Of a stretch of 64,000 nucleotides of DNA, positions 15,729 to 25,929 are shown piece after piece; the first letter of the stretch is position 1, and each line of letters begins with the position of its first letter. The notes under the pieces were generated by a model. The model was not told the DNA's origin. It ran no database searches and saw only the letters and a program-made list of their open reading frames with translations. The DNA lies in the NCBI GenBank assembly GCA_017643395.1, contig JAEPNP010000001.1:1803806-1867805 (forward strand), written 5' to 3'. This DNA is from Rhodothermales bacterium. GTDB lineage: Bacteria; Bacteroidota; Rhodothermia; Rhodothermales; UBA10348. The position numbers were made by a program, and so were the translations under genes.

Positions 15729-16269
15729 GGTCTTCCGGGCGGCGGGCCGCAGCCCTTGCCAGCGACATCGGCAAAATGGCGCCTTCCAGGATGGCGCCCG
15801 TCAGGTCCGCGCCAGCAAGGTCGGCCTGGGACAAGTCTGCGCCGGTCAGAATGGCCCTGCGAAGAAGGGCACCTTCCAGGTGGGCTCCGGCCAGGCGCGC
15901 ACCGTGCAGCACGGCCTCCGTGAGACGTGCACCAGACAGATCCGCGCCCCGCAGATCGCCTTCCGTCAGGGTGGCGAAGCTGAGTTCACAACCCGCCATG
16001 ACCGCTGCCTGAAACTGAGCCCCGGACAGGTCTGCTCCGGTGAGTGTTGCGCCAGACAGGTCAGCTTCGGAGAAGTCGGCGCCCGCCAGGTCTGCCACGG
16101 CGAACGAAGTCCCGGCGAGGTCACTACCCCGAAGCGCCGCCCCCTCCAGAGACAGGCCACTCAGGTCGGCCCCCGAAAGGTCCGGCCTCTCATGGGAGTT
16201 GGTCCCGCGCCACGCATTAAATGCGGTGACACCAGATCGAATCAGCTCTACATGCCGCGCATCGGCCAT
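15718..16269 (-). CDS. Pentapeptide-repeat protein
   Basis: A 183-residue protein made almost entirely of A(D/N)LXX pentapeptides (about residues 30-170, for example ADLSGADLSG, ADLAGADFSE, GADLSGARLT), which fold as a right-handed quadrilateral beta-helix. The N-terminal 25 residues are non-repeat. Some family members (Qnr, MfpA) mimic DNA and protect gyrase, but most have no known role and nothing here shows gyrase binding. The C-terminal 11 bp overlap the convergent DUF5916 gene. The gene diverges from the receiver protein at 16347. Confidence 0.88.
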   Translation of the reverse strand: MADARHVELIRSGVTAFNAWRGTNSHERPDLSGADLSGLSLEGAALRGSDLAGTSFAVADLAGADFSEADLSGATLTGADLSGAQFQAAVMAGCELSFATLTEGDLRGADLSGARLTEAVLHGARLAGAHLEGALLRRAILTGADLSQADLAGADLTGAILEGAILPMSLARAAARRPEDPTE

Positions 16270-16303
16270 AAGGAAAAGGTCTTGACGCTTACTTCAGAAT
16301 CCT

Positions 16304-16340
16304 GGGAGGTGGTCGATTACACACGAGTCAACCACCCCCC
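16304..16340 (+). promoter_or_regulatory. Leader hairpin before the receiver-protein gene
   Basis: GGGAGGTGGT (16304-16313) pairs with ACCACCCCCC (16331-16340) with one mismatch around a 17-nt loop, ending 6 nt before the ATG. It could influence translation or be an operator. A similar C-rich ACCACC leader precedes the sigma-factor gene at 44539. Confidence 0.35.
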
Positions 16341-16346
16341 AAAGGT

Positions 16347-17081
16347 ATGTCACTCATCATTTCCTTCGCGTCCGGCGGCCTCGTGGTCACCGTCTGCCTG
16401 GTAGGAGGGGTGTTTTCGATTTTCAAGGCCGCTGGATGGGGTCGAAAGTCGAATGCCCCACAGGCCGAGAACGAGAACGAAGCCGGGAGCGGGAGCCCGA
16501 CTGCTGCCAAGACCTCTGAAGACGAATCATCCGCGCCGAAAGCGGAGGCGCCCGTGGCGTACACACGGCCCGAGCCAGTCCGCGAAGATCGTGCTCCTGC
16601 TGCGCCTCCGGCCACGCAGACGCCTCGCGAACGCCCGGTCGCACCGGTCGCGACGGAGCGGAGCGTTGCTCCTGCCCCCCGCAGAAATATCGCCGAAGAC
16701 CTGGAAGCTCTCCGCATCCTGGTAGCTGAGGACAACCCGATCAACCGCAAGGTGATGCAGTTGCTTCTGAGGCGGCTGGGCTACGAAGCCGACATTGCCG
16801 TCGACGGCCAGCAGGCTGTGGAAATGGCCACGGCCAAGGTCTACGATGCCATTCTCATGGACCTTCACATGCCCCGCATGGGCGGAATCGAAGCCACGGA
16901 GGCCATCGTCACCCGACTGGATCCTGCACCCCGCGTTGTCGCAGTGACGGCGGACGTTACCCAGCAGGCCAAAGAGGAGTGCCAGCGCGTCGGCATGGCG
17001 GCCTACCTGACCAAGCCGGTCGATTCCAATCTCCTGCTCCACGAATTGAAACAGGCTGAAGCCCACCGCCTCACCGGCTGA
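16347..17081 (+). CDS. Membrane-anchored response-regulator receiver protein
   Basis: A 244-residue protein. Residues 4-28 are a single membrane segment (LIISFASGGLVVTVCLVGGVFSIF), 30-120 are a Pro/Ala/Glu-rich linker, and about 123-240 are a CheY-type receiver. The receiver has the acidic pair in LVAEDNP, phospho-acceptor Asp172 in LMDLHMPRMGG, the switch Thr in AVTADV and Lys in YLTKPVD. There is no output domain. Membrane anchoring of a stand-alone receiver is unusual. The hybrid kinase gene begins 4 bp after its stop, so the receiver is probably that kinase's phosphorylation partner or a phosphate sink. Confidence 0.85.
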   Translation: MSLIISFASGGLVVTVCLVGGVFSIFKAAGWGRKSNAPQAENENEAGSGSPTAAKTSEDESSAPKAEAPVAYTRPEPVREDRAPAAPPATQTPRERPVAPVATERSVAPAPRRNIAEDLEALRILVAEDNPINRKVMQLLLRRLGYEADIAVDGQQAVEMATAKVYDAILMDLHMPRMGGIEATEAIVTRLDPAPRVVAVTADVTQQAKEECQRVGMAAYLTKPVDSNLLLHELKQAEAHRLTG

Positions 17082-17084
17082 TCC

Positions 17085-20000
17085 ATGCGAAAGTCTGCGA
17101 TCATCCCCTCTCGGATCGCGCCGCTGCTGATTGCCTGCTGCCTGAGTACCGAGGCGTACGCCCAGCAGCACCTGCTGGAGTCGTTCTCCCTGGGCGATGG
17201 GCTCCCGCAGTCGCAGATCTGGGACATCGAGCAGGACCATCAGGACTTCATGTGGTTCGCCACATACGGAGGGGGAGTAGCCCGCTTCGACGGCCAGGAG
17301 TTCAAGGTCTACACCACGGATGACGGACTGCTGTCCAACAGCGTCTACGGGGTGCACGAGGACCGCCGGGGGACCAAATGGTTTGCCACCCGCGCCGGCG
17401 TGAACCGGCTTGAAGGAAGCCGGGTGACCACCGTGCCTGGCACCGGCGAAGGCAACAAGGTGTTCGACATCGTCACCGACCAGGCCGACCGCATCTGGGC
17501 CGCCACGGAGAGGGGCGCATTCATCTTCCGGGACAGCGTGTTTGTTCGCGTCGGGCCCATGAAATCAGCGTCGGTGAGCGCCGTGCATGCCGGGAGTGAC
17601 GGCGTGGTATGGTTCGGCACCTACGATCAGGGACTGTACCGGCTGAAGGACGAGAAATGGACTCGATACACGGCCGCAGATGGTTTGTCCGCGGGGGCCG
17701 TGCTGACAGTCGAAGAGGTTGCTGACGGCACACTCTGGGTAGGAACCGAAGAGGGAGCCTCACGCCTGCAAGGTGACACGTTTGTCACCTATACCTCAGC
17801 TCACGGGCTGGCGACCGACCGGGTGTATGCCATTTTGCAGGACCACCTGGGCGTGACCTGGTTTGGCACCGGGCGCGGTGTGACTCGGTTCGACGGTAGC
17901 GTGTTCGAGCCCCTGAAAGATCGGGCGCTGCAGTCGGTGCCGGTCTGGAGCCTCGGGATCGATCACGAGCAGAACGTCTACATCGGCACCTCCGGCCGGG
18001 GCGTCTTCTTCTACACGCATTCGCCGTTCACCCACCTGGACGGCATTTCAGCGTTTGACGGTCGCACCGTCTGGAACGTCACGCAGGATCCCGAAGGGCA
18101 CTACTGGTTCGGCCTGGAGGGCGGCCTCAAGCGCTTCGACGGAGAAACGCTCGAACAGCTGCCGCTGGACGATTCGTTGTTTCGGGGCCGCAGCGTGCGC
18201 GTGGTGACCGTGGATCAGGGCGGCACCGTCTGGATAGGCTCTTCGCGCGGAATCTGGCGCTGGGACGGGTCCGAGTTCCACGAGGTTCATGCCTCTTCGG
18301 GGGAGTCGGTCACCGGAGTTCGAGCCATCCGCGAAGGCCCCGGTGGACGCCTCTGGGCGGCCACTGTGGGCAGCGGCGCGTTCGAGCTTCAGGGCTCCTC
18401 GTTCAGAAGGATCGGTGGTCTCGAGGAGACGGAGATCTATGATGTGCTCGAGGCCTCGGACGGGAGCGTCTGGTTCATGGGAGGATCGGGCCTGACCGTC
18501 ATGCAGGGAGAGGCATTCACCCGGCTCGCTGCAGCCTCCGGGTTGAGCCACGAACTGACGGTAGCTGCGGTGGAAGACCGTTTTGCACGCGTCTGGGTTG
18601 GCACATACGGCGGCGGAGTCAGCGTGCTTCAGGAGCCGCTGGGCACTGACCGGGAGCCCGTATTCGACGTGATCAACGAAATGCACGGGCTGACGGACGA
18701 TGGGGTGCTGTTCATGGCCATCGGTCCGAACGATGGTCTCTGGATCGGCACCAACCGTGGACTCAGCAGACTCGACCTCGCGGCGTACCACGCCTCCGGA
18801 GAGATCGTGCTGCGCCGATACGGGCAATACGAAGGCTTCATTGGAGTCGAGGCCAATTTGCATGCGGCGTTTCGCGATGCGCAGGATGCCATGTGGTTTG
18901 GTCACGTCGAAGGGGTTTCCCGGTTCGCGCCGGACGCCGTTGAGTCCCCGGCAGGCATCCCGACCACCCAGTTGACGGGGGTGCGACTGTTCATGGAAGA
19001 CCCGGGATGGAACTCCCTCGGACTGCGAACCGATCCGGCGACGGGCCTGCCGGCGCACCTCAGGCTGGGCCCCAAGCAGAACCACCTGACTTTTGACTTT
19101 GTAGGCCTCAGTTACCGGGCCGCTGAACGCGTGCGGTATCGCCATCGGCTTGAAGGGTTTGATGACGACTGGAGCCCGGCACACCCGGAGAAGTTGGCCA
19201 CGTATTCGAACCTGCTTCCCGGAGCGTACACGTTCCGCGTGCAGTCGTCTGTGGACGGCACCAACTGGAGTCCGGAGACACGGGCGTTCGGATTCAGCAT
19301 TTTACCCCCTTTCTGGCGCCAGTGGTGGTTCGTCCTGCTCTGCCTGAGTACGGTTCTGGGTGGTCTCTACGTGCTGATCGACATGCGAACCCGGGCCATG
19401 CGCAAGCGGCAGAAGCACCTTGAAGACACCGTTTCGGATCGAACGGCCGCGCTCATCGATGCGCGTGAGGACGCACTGCGCGCCCTGCAGGTCAAGGGCC
19501 AGTTCCTGGCCAACATGAGCCACGAGATCCGCACTCCCATGAATGGCGTGCTGGGCTTTGCGAGCCTGCTGTCGGACTCGGAGTTGGACAAGGAGCAGCG
19601 CGAATACGTGGAGGTGATCCAGTCTTCGGGCGATGCGCTCCTGATGATCATTAACGACATCCTGGATTATTCGAAGATCGAGGCCGGCAAGACGCACATC
19701 GAATCGAGTCCATTCTCGGGCCGCAAGGTCGTGGAGAGGGTGCTCGATCTTCTGTCGGCCAGAGCGACGGAGAAAGGCATCGAGCTCGTCGGCGACGTTG
19801 CGCCGGATCTGCCGCCCCTCCTCGTTGGCGACGAGACGAGACTCCAGCAGGTGCTGGTGAATCTGGTAGCCAACGCTGTCAAGTTCACGTCGGAGGGGCA
19901 GGTCGTGGCCAGCGCCGGGATCGTAGAGACCACGGCAACCGAGGTGGCCGTGCGCTTCCAGGTAGCAGACTCCGGCATCGGTATCCCTGCAGATCGACTG

Positions 20001-21068
20001 GAAAGCCTGTTCGCGCCGTTCACCCAGGCAGATACCTCGACCACCCGCAAATATGGCGGAACGGGCCTTGGGCTGGCGATTTCGGACCGACTGTGCACCC
20101 TGATGGGCGGCGATCTTCAGGTTGAATCCGAGTTGGGGCACGGCTCAAAGTTCCATTTCACGCTTCGGCTGCCCATCGCCCAGCCCGAGCACCCGGATCC
20201 GGCTGATGAGCCGAACGGGCTCGCGGGCCGCAAGGTCCTGCTGGCGGTGTCGAACGCGTTCGGAGCGGCGGCCCTGAGCGATCAGCTGCAGTACTGGGGC
20301 GCGCAGGCAGATGTCCGGCTCGATGGGGTTTCGGCGGGTGAGGCCATGGACTCGGCGTCCTATGATCTGACCATTCTGGATGCAGACCTGGTTGATGCCG
20401 CGAAGGTCCGTTCACGACTCCGATGCACGACATCCGGCGCCGTGCTGACACCGTGCATCGTTCTGCACGCCATCGGCAAACGCGCGCACTTCAGCGAATG
20501 CGTGGAGGAGATTGCCAAGCCCGTGAAGCGCGGTGCGCTACACGAGGCTGTGCAAACCGGGATCTACAGGGCGAAGCGTTCTGAGACCGGAAACCGGGAG
20601 GACTCGGAGGGTCCGGCTCGTCCGCTGGACATCCTCGTCGCCGAAGACAATCCTACCAATCGCATGCTCATCGCGCGGCTGCTGGAGCGCATGGGTCACC
20701 GTCCGGATGTCGTGGAAGACGGTGCGATGGCAGTGGACGCCGTACACCACAAGCACTACGACATCGTGCTGATGGATGTGCAGATGCCGCTCGTGGATGG
20801 ACTGACGGCATGTCGCGAAATCAGAAGCCAGCTGCCGCCGGAAGTGTGTCCGCCGGTCGTCGCGCTCACCGCGGCAGTGCTCCCTGAGGACCGCAAGAAC
20901 TGTGAGGCTGCAGGCATGGCAGACATCGTAGCCAAGCCTCTGACGGTCAAGGATCTTCAGGCGGCGTTTGCGAAGGTCTTGCCTGAAGAGCGCAAGGATC
21001 GCGGTCCGGTTCGACCGACGCGCAAGGGCTCCCCGGACGAGCGGCGGCGCGGCGAGGCTCGGGCCTGA
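17085..21068 (+). CDS. Hybrid sensor histidine kinase with two-component-regulator propeller
   Basis: A 1327-residue protein. Order: signal peptide (1-26, ending AYAQ); about 14 regulator-propeller repeats (30-620, recurring [14 protein letters not shown] / [12 protein letters not shown] type) forming periplasmic beta-propellers; a Y_Y_Y domain (about 645-735, [25 protein letters not shown]); one membrane helix (about 745-763); HisKA with His813 in [12 protein letters not shown]; an HATPase with ADSGIGIP and [12 protein letters not shown]; a degenerate receiver (about 1048-1160) lacking the acidic pair; and an intact receiver (about 1181-1300, Asp1231 in LMDVQMP). The tail is basic. The layout recalls the Bacteroides hybrid systems that sense oligosaccharides, but without the AraC-type DNA-binding domain, so output must go through a partner. 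The anchored receiver upstream is the obvious one. Confidence 0.92.
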   Translation: MRKSAIIPSRIAPLLIACCLSTEAYAQQHLLESFSLGDGLPQSQIWDIEQDHQDFMWFATYGGGVARFDGQEFKVYTTDDGLLSNSVYGVHEDRRGTKWFATRAGVNRLEGSRVTTVPGTGEGNKVFDIVTDQADRIWAATERGAFIFRDSVFVRVGPMKSASVSAVHAGSDGVVWFGTYDQGLYRLKDEKWTRYTAADGLSAGAVLTVEEVADGTLWVGTEEGASRLQGDTFVTYTSAHGLATDRVYAILQDHLGVTWFGTGRGVTRFDGSVFEPLKDRALQSVPVWSLGIDHEQNVYIGTSGRGVFFYTHSPFTHLDGISAFDGRTVWNVTQDPEGHYWFGLEGGLKRFDGETLEQLPLDDSLFRGRSVRVVTVDQGGTVWIGSSRGIWRWDGSEFHEVHASSGESVTGVRAIREGPGGRLWAATVGSGAFELQGSSFRRIGGLEETEIYDVLEASDGSVWFMGGSGLTVMQGEAFTRLAAASGLSHELTVAAVEDRFARVWVGTYGGGVSVLQEPLGTDREPVFDVINEMHGLTDDGVLFMAIGPNDGLWIGTNRGLSRLDLAAYHASGEIVLRRYGQYEGFIGVEANLHAAFRDAQDAMWFGHVEGVSRFAPDAVESPAGIPTTQLTGVRLFMEDPGWNSLGLRTDPATGLPAHLRLGPKQNHLTFDFVGLSYRAAERVRYRHRLEGFDDDWSPAHPEKLATYSNLLPGAYTFRVQSSVDGTNWSPETRAFGFSILPPFWRQWWFVLLCLSTVLGGLYVLIDMRTRAMRKRQKHLEDTVSDRTAALIDAREDALRALQVKGQFLANMSHEIRTPMNGVLGFASLLSDSELDKEQREYVEVIQSSGDALLMIINDILDYSKIEAGKTHIESSPFSGRKVVERVLDLLSARATEKGIELVGDVAPDLPPLLVGDETRLQQVLVNLVANAVKFTSEGQVVASAGIVETTATEVAVRFQVADSGIGIPADRLESLFAPFTQADTSTTRKYGGTGLGLAISDRLCTLMGGDLQVESELGHGSKFHFTLRLPIAQPEHPDPADEPNGLAGRKVLLAVSNAFGAAALSDQLQYWGAQADVRLDGVSAGEAMDSASYDLTILDADLVDAAKVRSRLRCTTSGAVLTPCIVLHAIGKRAHFSECVEEIAKPVKRGALHEAVQTGIYRAKRSETGNREDSEGPARPLDILVAEDNPTNRMLIARLLERMGHRPDVVEDGAMAVDAVHHKHYDIVLMDVQMPLVDGLTACREIRSQLPPEVCPPVVALTAAVLPEDRKNCEAAGMADIVAKPLTVKDLQAAFAKVLPEERKDRGPVRPTRKGSPDERRRGEARA

Positions 21069-21077
21069 GCTACTCGC

Positions 21078-21112
21078 AAAAAGAAAGCCCACCAGCGAGA
21101 GCCGGCGGGCTT
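21078..21112 (-). terminator. Intrinsic terminator after tRNA-Ala
   Basis: On the minus strand AAGCCCGCC pairs with GGTGGGCTT around a 10-nt loop, followed by TCTTTTT. It starts 3 bp past the tRNA 3' end. The hairpin may also stop transcripts from the hybrid kinase gene on the plus strand. Confidence 0.8.
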
Positions 21113-21115
21113 GTG

Positions 21116-21188
<73 letters not shown>

Positions 21189-21324
21189 GAGAGCCTGAAA
21201 ATTACGTCGGGTCCCGGAGTTTGCAACCGGCGCAGGCGTGAAGAAACGGGCAGGTTTTTCGCCTTTCCGGGGCAGAACGGGAGGTCGCGAACGGCGTTGA
21301 TGCGGGGCACCTCGACTCTCTCCG

Positions 21325-23754
21325 ATGAGCATACACGTTTACAAGTTCGGCGGTACTTCCGTCGGCACCCCCGAGCGCGTCAAGAGCGTTGTCCATCTGG
21401 TCGCCGCCGAGCCGGCAGATGCAGCCCGTGTCGTGGTAGTATCCGCCTTTGGTGGTGTGACCGATGACCTGCTTGCCGCCATGGATGCGGCGCTGGCGCG
21501 CTCCGGCGAGCACGTAGACCTGGTGGCGGGCATTCACCGCCGCCATGAGGCCGCGATCGGCGAGCTTGTAGCCGCGGACGAGCAGGAGCGCCTGCGTGCA
21601 GAGATCGGCCACCTGTTCAGGGATCTCCGCGAACTGTTGGACGGAGTTTACCTGTTGCGTGAGTGCACGCCTCGAACGCGGGACGCGATAATCGGCGTTG
21701 GGGAGCGGGCCTCGGCGCCCCTGGTCGCCGCGGCGTTTCGCGCGGCAGGGCATCCGGCTCGAGCGTTTGACGCCCGTCAACTCATTCGGACGGACGATGC
21801 CTTCGGGGAAGCGAACGTCGACTTTTCAGCCACCCGGGCCCTGGTGAATGAGCGGCTGGACGTGCAGGCCGGGGAAACGGCCATCGTCACGGGATTCATT
21901 GCCAGCACGCACGAAGGAGTTCAGACCACGCTGGGCCGATCCGGCAGCGATTACAGCGCCACGATCCTGGCCGGGGCCCTGGACGCTGAGCGGGTGGTGA
22001 TCTGGACCGACGTGGACGGGGTGCTGTCCGCGGATCCGCGCCTGGTGCCGGCAGCATTTACGCTTCCCTACCTGAGCTACCGGGAGGCCGGCGAGATGGC
22101 CTATTTCGGGGCCAAGGTCCTGCATCCACGAACGATGCGGCCGCTGTTGGACAACGCGATCCCGCTCGAGATCAAGAACACCATGAATCCAACGGCCGCC
22201 GGCACACGGATTCAGGCCGAATCGGTGCACTCGGATGGAGCCGTCAAGGCGGTTACGGCCATTCGCGGTGTGGCGCTGGTCATGGTGGAGGGTGCCGGAA
22301 TGGTCGGTGTGCCCGGCATCTCCGGCCGAACCTTCAGTTCGTTGGCAGCTGCGGGTGTCAACGTGCTGCTGATCTCCCAGGCGTCCAGCGAACAGAGTAT
22401 TTGCATCGGCGTGCGGGAGGAAGACGCCCAGCGGGCGCAGCGAGCGCTCCAGCACGCCTTCGAGCTGGAAATCATGCGGGGCGACATCCAGCGCATCCAC
22501 ATCGAACCCGGCTGTGCCGTGGTTTCGGTAGTGGGTGATCAGATGCGCATGCAGCCCGGCATTGCCGGACGCATGTTCAGCACGCTGGGCTATGCCAACA
22601 TCAACGTACGTGCCATTGCGCAGGGGGCGTCGGAGACCAACATTTCGGCGGTGGTCGCTGACCAGGATGCGCAACGCGCCATACGCGCGCTGCATGAGGG
22701 CTTCGCCCGGTCCTTTGAGCGCGCCCACCTGTTCCTGCTGGGCACCGGCGTTGTGGGCAAGGCGTTCCTGGAACTGCTGTCCGCGCACGCGGAGACGCTG
22801 TCGGAGTCTCGCCATCTGAACCTGCGCCTGGTGGGCGTGGCCAATTCGCGGAGGCACCTGATGGACGCCGAGGGGCTCGATCCGGCCTTGGTGCTGGAAG
22901 GCCTGGATACGGGCGAGGAGACCTCGCTGGACCGCATCGTCGACGCGCTGCAATCGTCTCACCTGGAACGACTCATCCTCATAGACGCGACGGCATCGGA
23001 GGCGGTGGCTCAGCGCTACGAAGAGCTTCTGGAGGCAGGCATCGGTGTGGTGACGCCAAACAAGCGGGCCAACACCGGAGACCTTTCCTATTTCCACACG
23101 CTTCGCCGCACGGCAGCCCGACGCGGCGTGCCCTTTCTCTACGAAACCACCGTCGGCGCCGGTTTGCCGGTGATCTCCACGCTGGCCGACCTCGTTGCGT
23201 CGGGGGATCGGGTACTGCGCATAGACGGCGTGCTGTCAGGCACGCTGGCGTTCGTCTTTGCGCAGCTGAAGGCAGGCCGCTCATTCTCTGAGGCGGTGCT
23301 GGCCGCCCGCGAAGCGGGGTTCACCGAGCCGGATCCCAGAGACGACCTGGGCGGAGAGGACGTGGCCCGCAAGATTCTGACCCTAGCCCGCGTAGCCGGA
23401 TGGCAGGTGGAGCGCGGGGAGATTGCAGTTGAGAGCCTTGTGCCTGCCGGGCTTGCAGATCTGGACGTGCCAGATTTCCTCCAGGCGCTTCCGCAGCACG
23501 ACGGCGCGTGGTCTGCAGGTCGACAGATGCAGTACGTGGCCACTGCAGATGCAGACGGGGTGCGTGTGGGGATCCAGACCCTGGAAGCGAACAGTCCCTT
23601 CGCAGGCCTTCAGGGCACGGACAACATGATCGTTTTCACGACGGAACGCTATCGCGAGCGCCCGCTCGTAATCCAGGGAGCGGGTGCCGGGCCGGGGGTG
23701 ACGAGCGCGGGCATGATGGCCGATGTGGTGCGGGCTGCAGAAGCGATGCGCTGA
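21325..23754 (+). CDS. thrA: Bifunctional aspartate kinase / homoserine dehydrogenase
   Basis: An 809-residue fusion enzyme. The aspartokinase domain (1 to about 290) starts with KFGGTSVGTPERV and has GRSGSDYSA and WTDVDGVLSADPR. Two ACT-type regulatory segments follow (about 310-460). The homoserine dehydrogenase starts near residue 472 with the Rossmann motif LGTGVVGKAF and has VTPNKRAN, YETTVGAGLPVI and GVLSGTLAFV. It catalyses the first and third steps of the threonine/methionine branch from aspartate. Length and order match E. coli ThrA/MetL, with feedback inhibition by threonine expected. It stands alone; no leader peptide or attenuator is apparent. Confidence 0.95.
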   Translation: MSIHVYKFGGTSVGTPERVKSVVHLVAAEPADAARVVVVSAFGGVTDDLLAAMDAALARSGEHVDLVAGIHRRHEAAIGELVAADEQERLRAEIGHLFRDLRELLDGVYLLRECTPRTRDAIIGVGERASAPLVAAAFRAAGHPARAFDARQLIRTDDAFGEANVDFSATRALVNERLDVQAGETAIVTGFIASTHEGVQTTLGRSGSDYSATILAGALDAERVVIWTDVDGVLSADPRLVPAAFTLPYLSYREAGEMAYFGAKVLHPRTMRPLLDNAIPLEIKNTMNPTAAGTRIQAESVHSDGAVKAVTAIRGVALVMVEGAGMVGVPGISGRTFSSLAAAGVNVLLISQASSEQSICIGVREEDAQRAQRALQHAFELEIMRGDIQRIHIEPGCAVVSVVGDQMRMQPGIAGRMFSTLGYANINVRAIAQGASETNISAVVADQDAQRAIRALHEGFARSFERAHLFLLGTGVVGKAFLELLSAHAETLSESRHLNLRLVGVANSRRHLMDAEGLDPALVLEGLDTGEETSLDRIVDALQSSHLERLILIDATASEAVAQRYEELLEAGIGVVTPNKRANTGDLSYFHTLRRTAARRGVPFLYETTVGAGLPVISTLADLVASGDRVLRIDGVLSGTLAFVFAQLKAGRSFSEAVLAAREAGFTEPDPRDDLGGEDVARKILTLARVAGWQVERGEIAVESLVPAGLADLDVPDFLQALPQHDGAWSAGRQMQYVATADADGVRVGIQTLEANSPFAGLQGTDNMIVFTTERYRERPLVIQGAGAGPGVTSAGMMADVVRAAEAMR

Positions 23755-23799
23755 CAGCAGGCGGTTCCGGCAGGTTCAGCAAGGCGAGCGCCCGTGCCC

Positions 23800-24270
23800 C
23801 TATCGGTCGGCGATAATGGCGCTGAGCGTGCCGACGAACGCCGTGTAGGCCGCGCCGCCCAGCCAGAGTCCGGTCACCAGAAACGGATCACTGGAGCCGG
23901 TCTGCAGGGCCAGCAGCGTGACCAGAATACCGTTCTGCACGAGCGCGATCACGAGACCTCCTACCAGGGCCTGCCGCGGCAGAATGAGCAGACTCTCGCG
24001 CTCGGCCGCCGGGAAGAGGCCCACCAGGAAGCCTACGATCGTTTTGACCAACATCTGCAGGCCCCACGTTCCGTAGGCAAAGTCCAGCAGAAAACCTGTA
24101 CCGAACCCGGCAAGTGCCCCGGCCCGCCGACCCCGTCGAATACCCACCCAGGCCACAAACAGGAGCGCGACATCGGGATACACGCCCCACAGTCGCAGTC
24201 TGGAGAAGACCAGCCACTGCGCGGCCACGACGAGCACGCCGGCCAGTATGGTGCGGAACGGAGAAAGCAT
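23800..24270 (-). CDS. mreD: MreD-family rod-shape membrane protein
   Basis: A 156-residue membrane protein from the ATG at 24270. A longer frame to 24384 exists, but the extra residues are Arg-rich and precede the natural hydrophobic start MLSPFRTILAGVLV. It has five membrane segments and the family pattern LWGVYPDVALLFVAWVGIRRG, GFLLDFAYGTWGLQMLVKTIVGFLVG. MreD acts with MreB, MreC, RodA and PBP2 in cell elongation. It is separated here from mreB/mreC, which normally lie next to it. It converges with thrA. Confidence 0.75.
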   Translation of the reverse strand: MLSPFRTILAGVLVVAAQWLVFSRLRLWGVYPDVALLFVAWVGIRRGRRAGALAGFGTGFLLDFAYGTWGLQMLVKTIVGFLVGLFPAAERESLLILPRQALVGGLVIALVQNGILVTLLALQTGSSDPFLVTGLWLGGAAYTAFVGTLSAIIADR

Positions 24271-24396
24271 CCGGGCGATGGGGCGGGAAACCGGGCCGAA
24301 GGTACGGCCTGAGCCCGTGCGACGACGGTGAATCCGCGGGCCGAGGCAGGAACCCCGATGCACCAGCCGGATTGCACCGGCCACCCCACCTGAGAC

Positions 24397-24675
24397 ATGG
24401 CACGGAAGAACCAGAAACGATCCCGATCCCGCGGCCGCGCGCCGGCCTCCATGGTCTTCGAGCGCCGCAACTATGTGCTGCTCCTGGCCGGTCTGGCAGT
24501 TGTGGTGGCCGGCTATGTGATGATGCGCATGGAGAACGAGGTGGACGGGTTCATCTCACTCTACGTGGCGCCTCTCATGATTCTGGGTGGCTACCTCGAG
24601 ATCATCTACGCGATCCTGTGGCGGCCGAAAGCCGGGGAAGAAGCCGCTGCCGATGGCAATACCCGCGGCTGGTAG
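24397..24675 (+). CDS. DUF3098 small membrane protein
   Basis: A 92-residue protein with a basic N-terminus (KNQKRSRSRGR), then F-x-R-x-NYVLLLAGLAVVVAGYVMMRMENEV and a second membrane segment LYVAPLMILGGYLEIIYAIL. This is the DUF3098 pattern, which is restricted to Bacteroidota relatives and often lies near division genes. Function unknown. It diverges from mreD (126 bp between starts) and converges with namZ. Confidence 0.8.
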   Translation: MARKNQKRSRSRGRAPASMVFERRNYVLLLAGLAVVVAGYVMMRMENEVDGFISLYVAPLMILGGYLEIIYAILWRPKAGEEAAADGNTRGW

Positions 24676-24681
24676 GCGGTC

Positions 24682-25929
24682 TCAGTCGTAGAGCAGGTAG
24701 GGAGCGCGCTGCTGCCGAAACGAGGCGACCTCGCTGTCCCACGATGCCACAATTGCGTCGCCGGACAGGCCCTCCCTGAGCATGGACTCCAAACGCTCGG
24801 TTCCTGCCAGGCGCGTCATCCAGCGGCTGTTCAGTACCTCGAGGCCGGTCACCGCAACAGCCGCGGCAAGCGTCTGCATCCCAAGGGCGAGCGGCCGCAC
24901 CGCGGAGGGATCCAGAACCTCAACCTGTACGCCGGAAACCTCCTCGTCCTGGTGGCGGGGTGAGGCGGCCCGGCCAGGCATGCTCACGGGTACGTACACC
25001 GCGGGGTTCAGGGACACGCCACTCGGCTCGAGGCCTGCGATGACCGCATCGCCAGAGAGTCCCGGCGCGCCGAACAGCAGGAAGGGGGCCTCCGTGCCGC
25101 GCCCCTCATTCAGCGACGTCGCCTCAAAGAAGCACATGCCCGGATAGACGAGTGCCGTTTCGAAGTCCGGGATGTTCGGGCTGGTCGGAATCCATTCCAG
25201 ACCTGTTTCCGGCCAGAGCATCTCCCGGGACCAGCCCTCGACGCCTACCACGGTGAGGTCCAGGACGTCGGCGCCTTCTATCCAGCCTTCGCCGGCAGCC
25301 ATGCGGGCGAGTTCGCCGACCGTCATTCCATGCTGCACGGGTATCGGGAACGGCCCCACGAAAGACTCGTGCTCGGGCTCGAGCACGAATCCGTCCACCA
25401 GCGCGCCGCCCAGGGGATTCGGGCGGTCCAGCACCACAAACGGCACGCCCTCCCGGGCGGCGGCTTCCATGGCCAGGCCCATCGTGGCGATGTACGTGTA
25501 GAAACGCGCACCGATGTCCTGGATGTCGAACACCAACACATCCAGCGAACGCAGCACCTCCGGGTCCGGAGCGCGCCGCTCGCCGTACAGGCTGAAGACC
25601 GGCGTGCCGGTGGCGTCATCTATGCCGTCTGCAACAGCCAGGCCCGCGTCGGCATCTCCGCGCAGACCGTGTTCGGGGCCGAAGAGGGCTGCCAACTCCA
25701 CGTCGGGAGCCGCGGCGAGCAGATCGGCCAGGTGCTCCCGGCCCGCGCGCGAGGTCTGATTTGCAATCAGACCCACCCGCTTGCCGGCAAGAAGCTCAAA
25801 ACTTTGAGCTGCAAGCACTTCCGCGCCGGTGCGAACGGCTTCCCGGTCCTGGGTCGGCGCCGATTGCCCATCGCCCGTACCGGAACACGCTGCAAGAAGC
25901 AGAACGACCAGGACGGGCAGGATGCGCAT
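24682..25929 (-). CDS. namZ: DUF1343 lipoprotein, NamZ-type exo-N-acetylmuramidase
   Basis: A 415-residue lipoprotein with lipobox LLAAC (Cys15). The mature protein matches DUF1343: GKRVGLIANQTSRAGR, ALFGPEHGLRGDADAG, VFSLYGERRAP, LVFDIQDIGARFYTYIATM, VVLDRPNPLGG and PNIPDFETALVYPGMCFFEAT. NamZ of Bacillus removes N-acetylmuramic acid from the non-reducing ends of peptidoglycan fragments; the same role here is inferred from family. Its ATG overlaps the ndk stop by one base (TAATG), so the two are translationally coupled. Confidence 0.85.
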   Translation of the reverse strand: MRILPVLVVLLLAACSGTGDGQSAPTQDREAVRTGAEVLAAQSFELLAGKRVGLIANQTSRAGREHLADLLAAAPDVELAALFGPEHGLRGDADAGLAVADGIDDATGTPVFSLYGERRAPDPEVLRSLDVLVFDIQDIGARFYTYIATMGLAMEAAAREGVPFVVLDRPNPLGGALVDGFVLEPEHESFVGPFPIPVQHGMTVGELARMAAGEGWIEGADVLDLTVVGVEGWSREMLWPETGLEWIPTSPNIPDFETALVYPGMCFFEATSLNEGRGTEAPFLLFGAPGLSGDAVIAGLEPSGVSLNPAVYVPVSMPGRAASPRHQDEEVSGVQVEVLDPSAVRPLALGMQTLAAAVAVTGLEVLNSRWMTRLAGTERLESMLREGLSGDAIVASWDSEVASFRQQRAPYLLYD

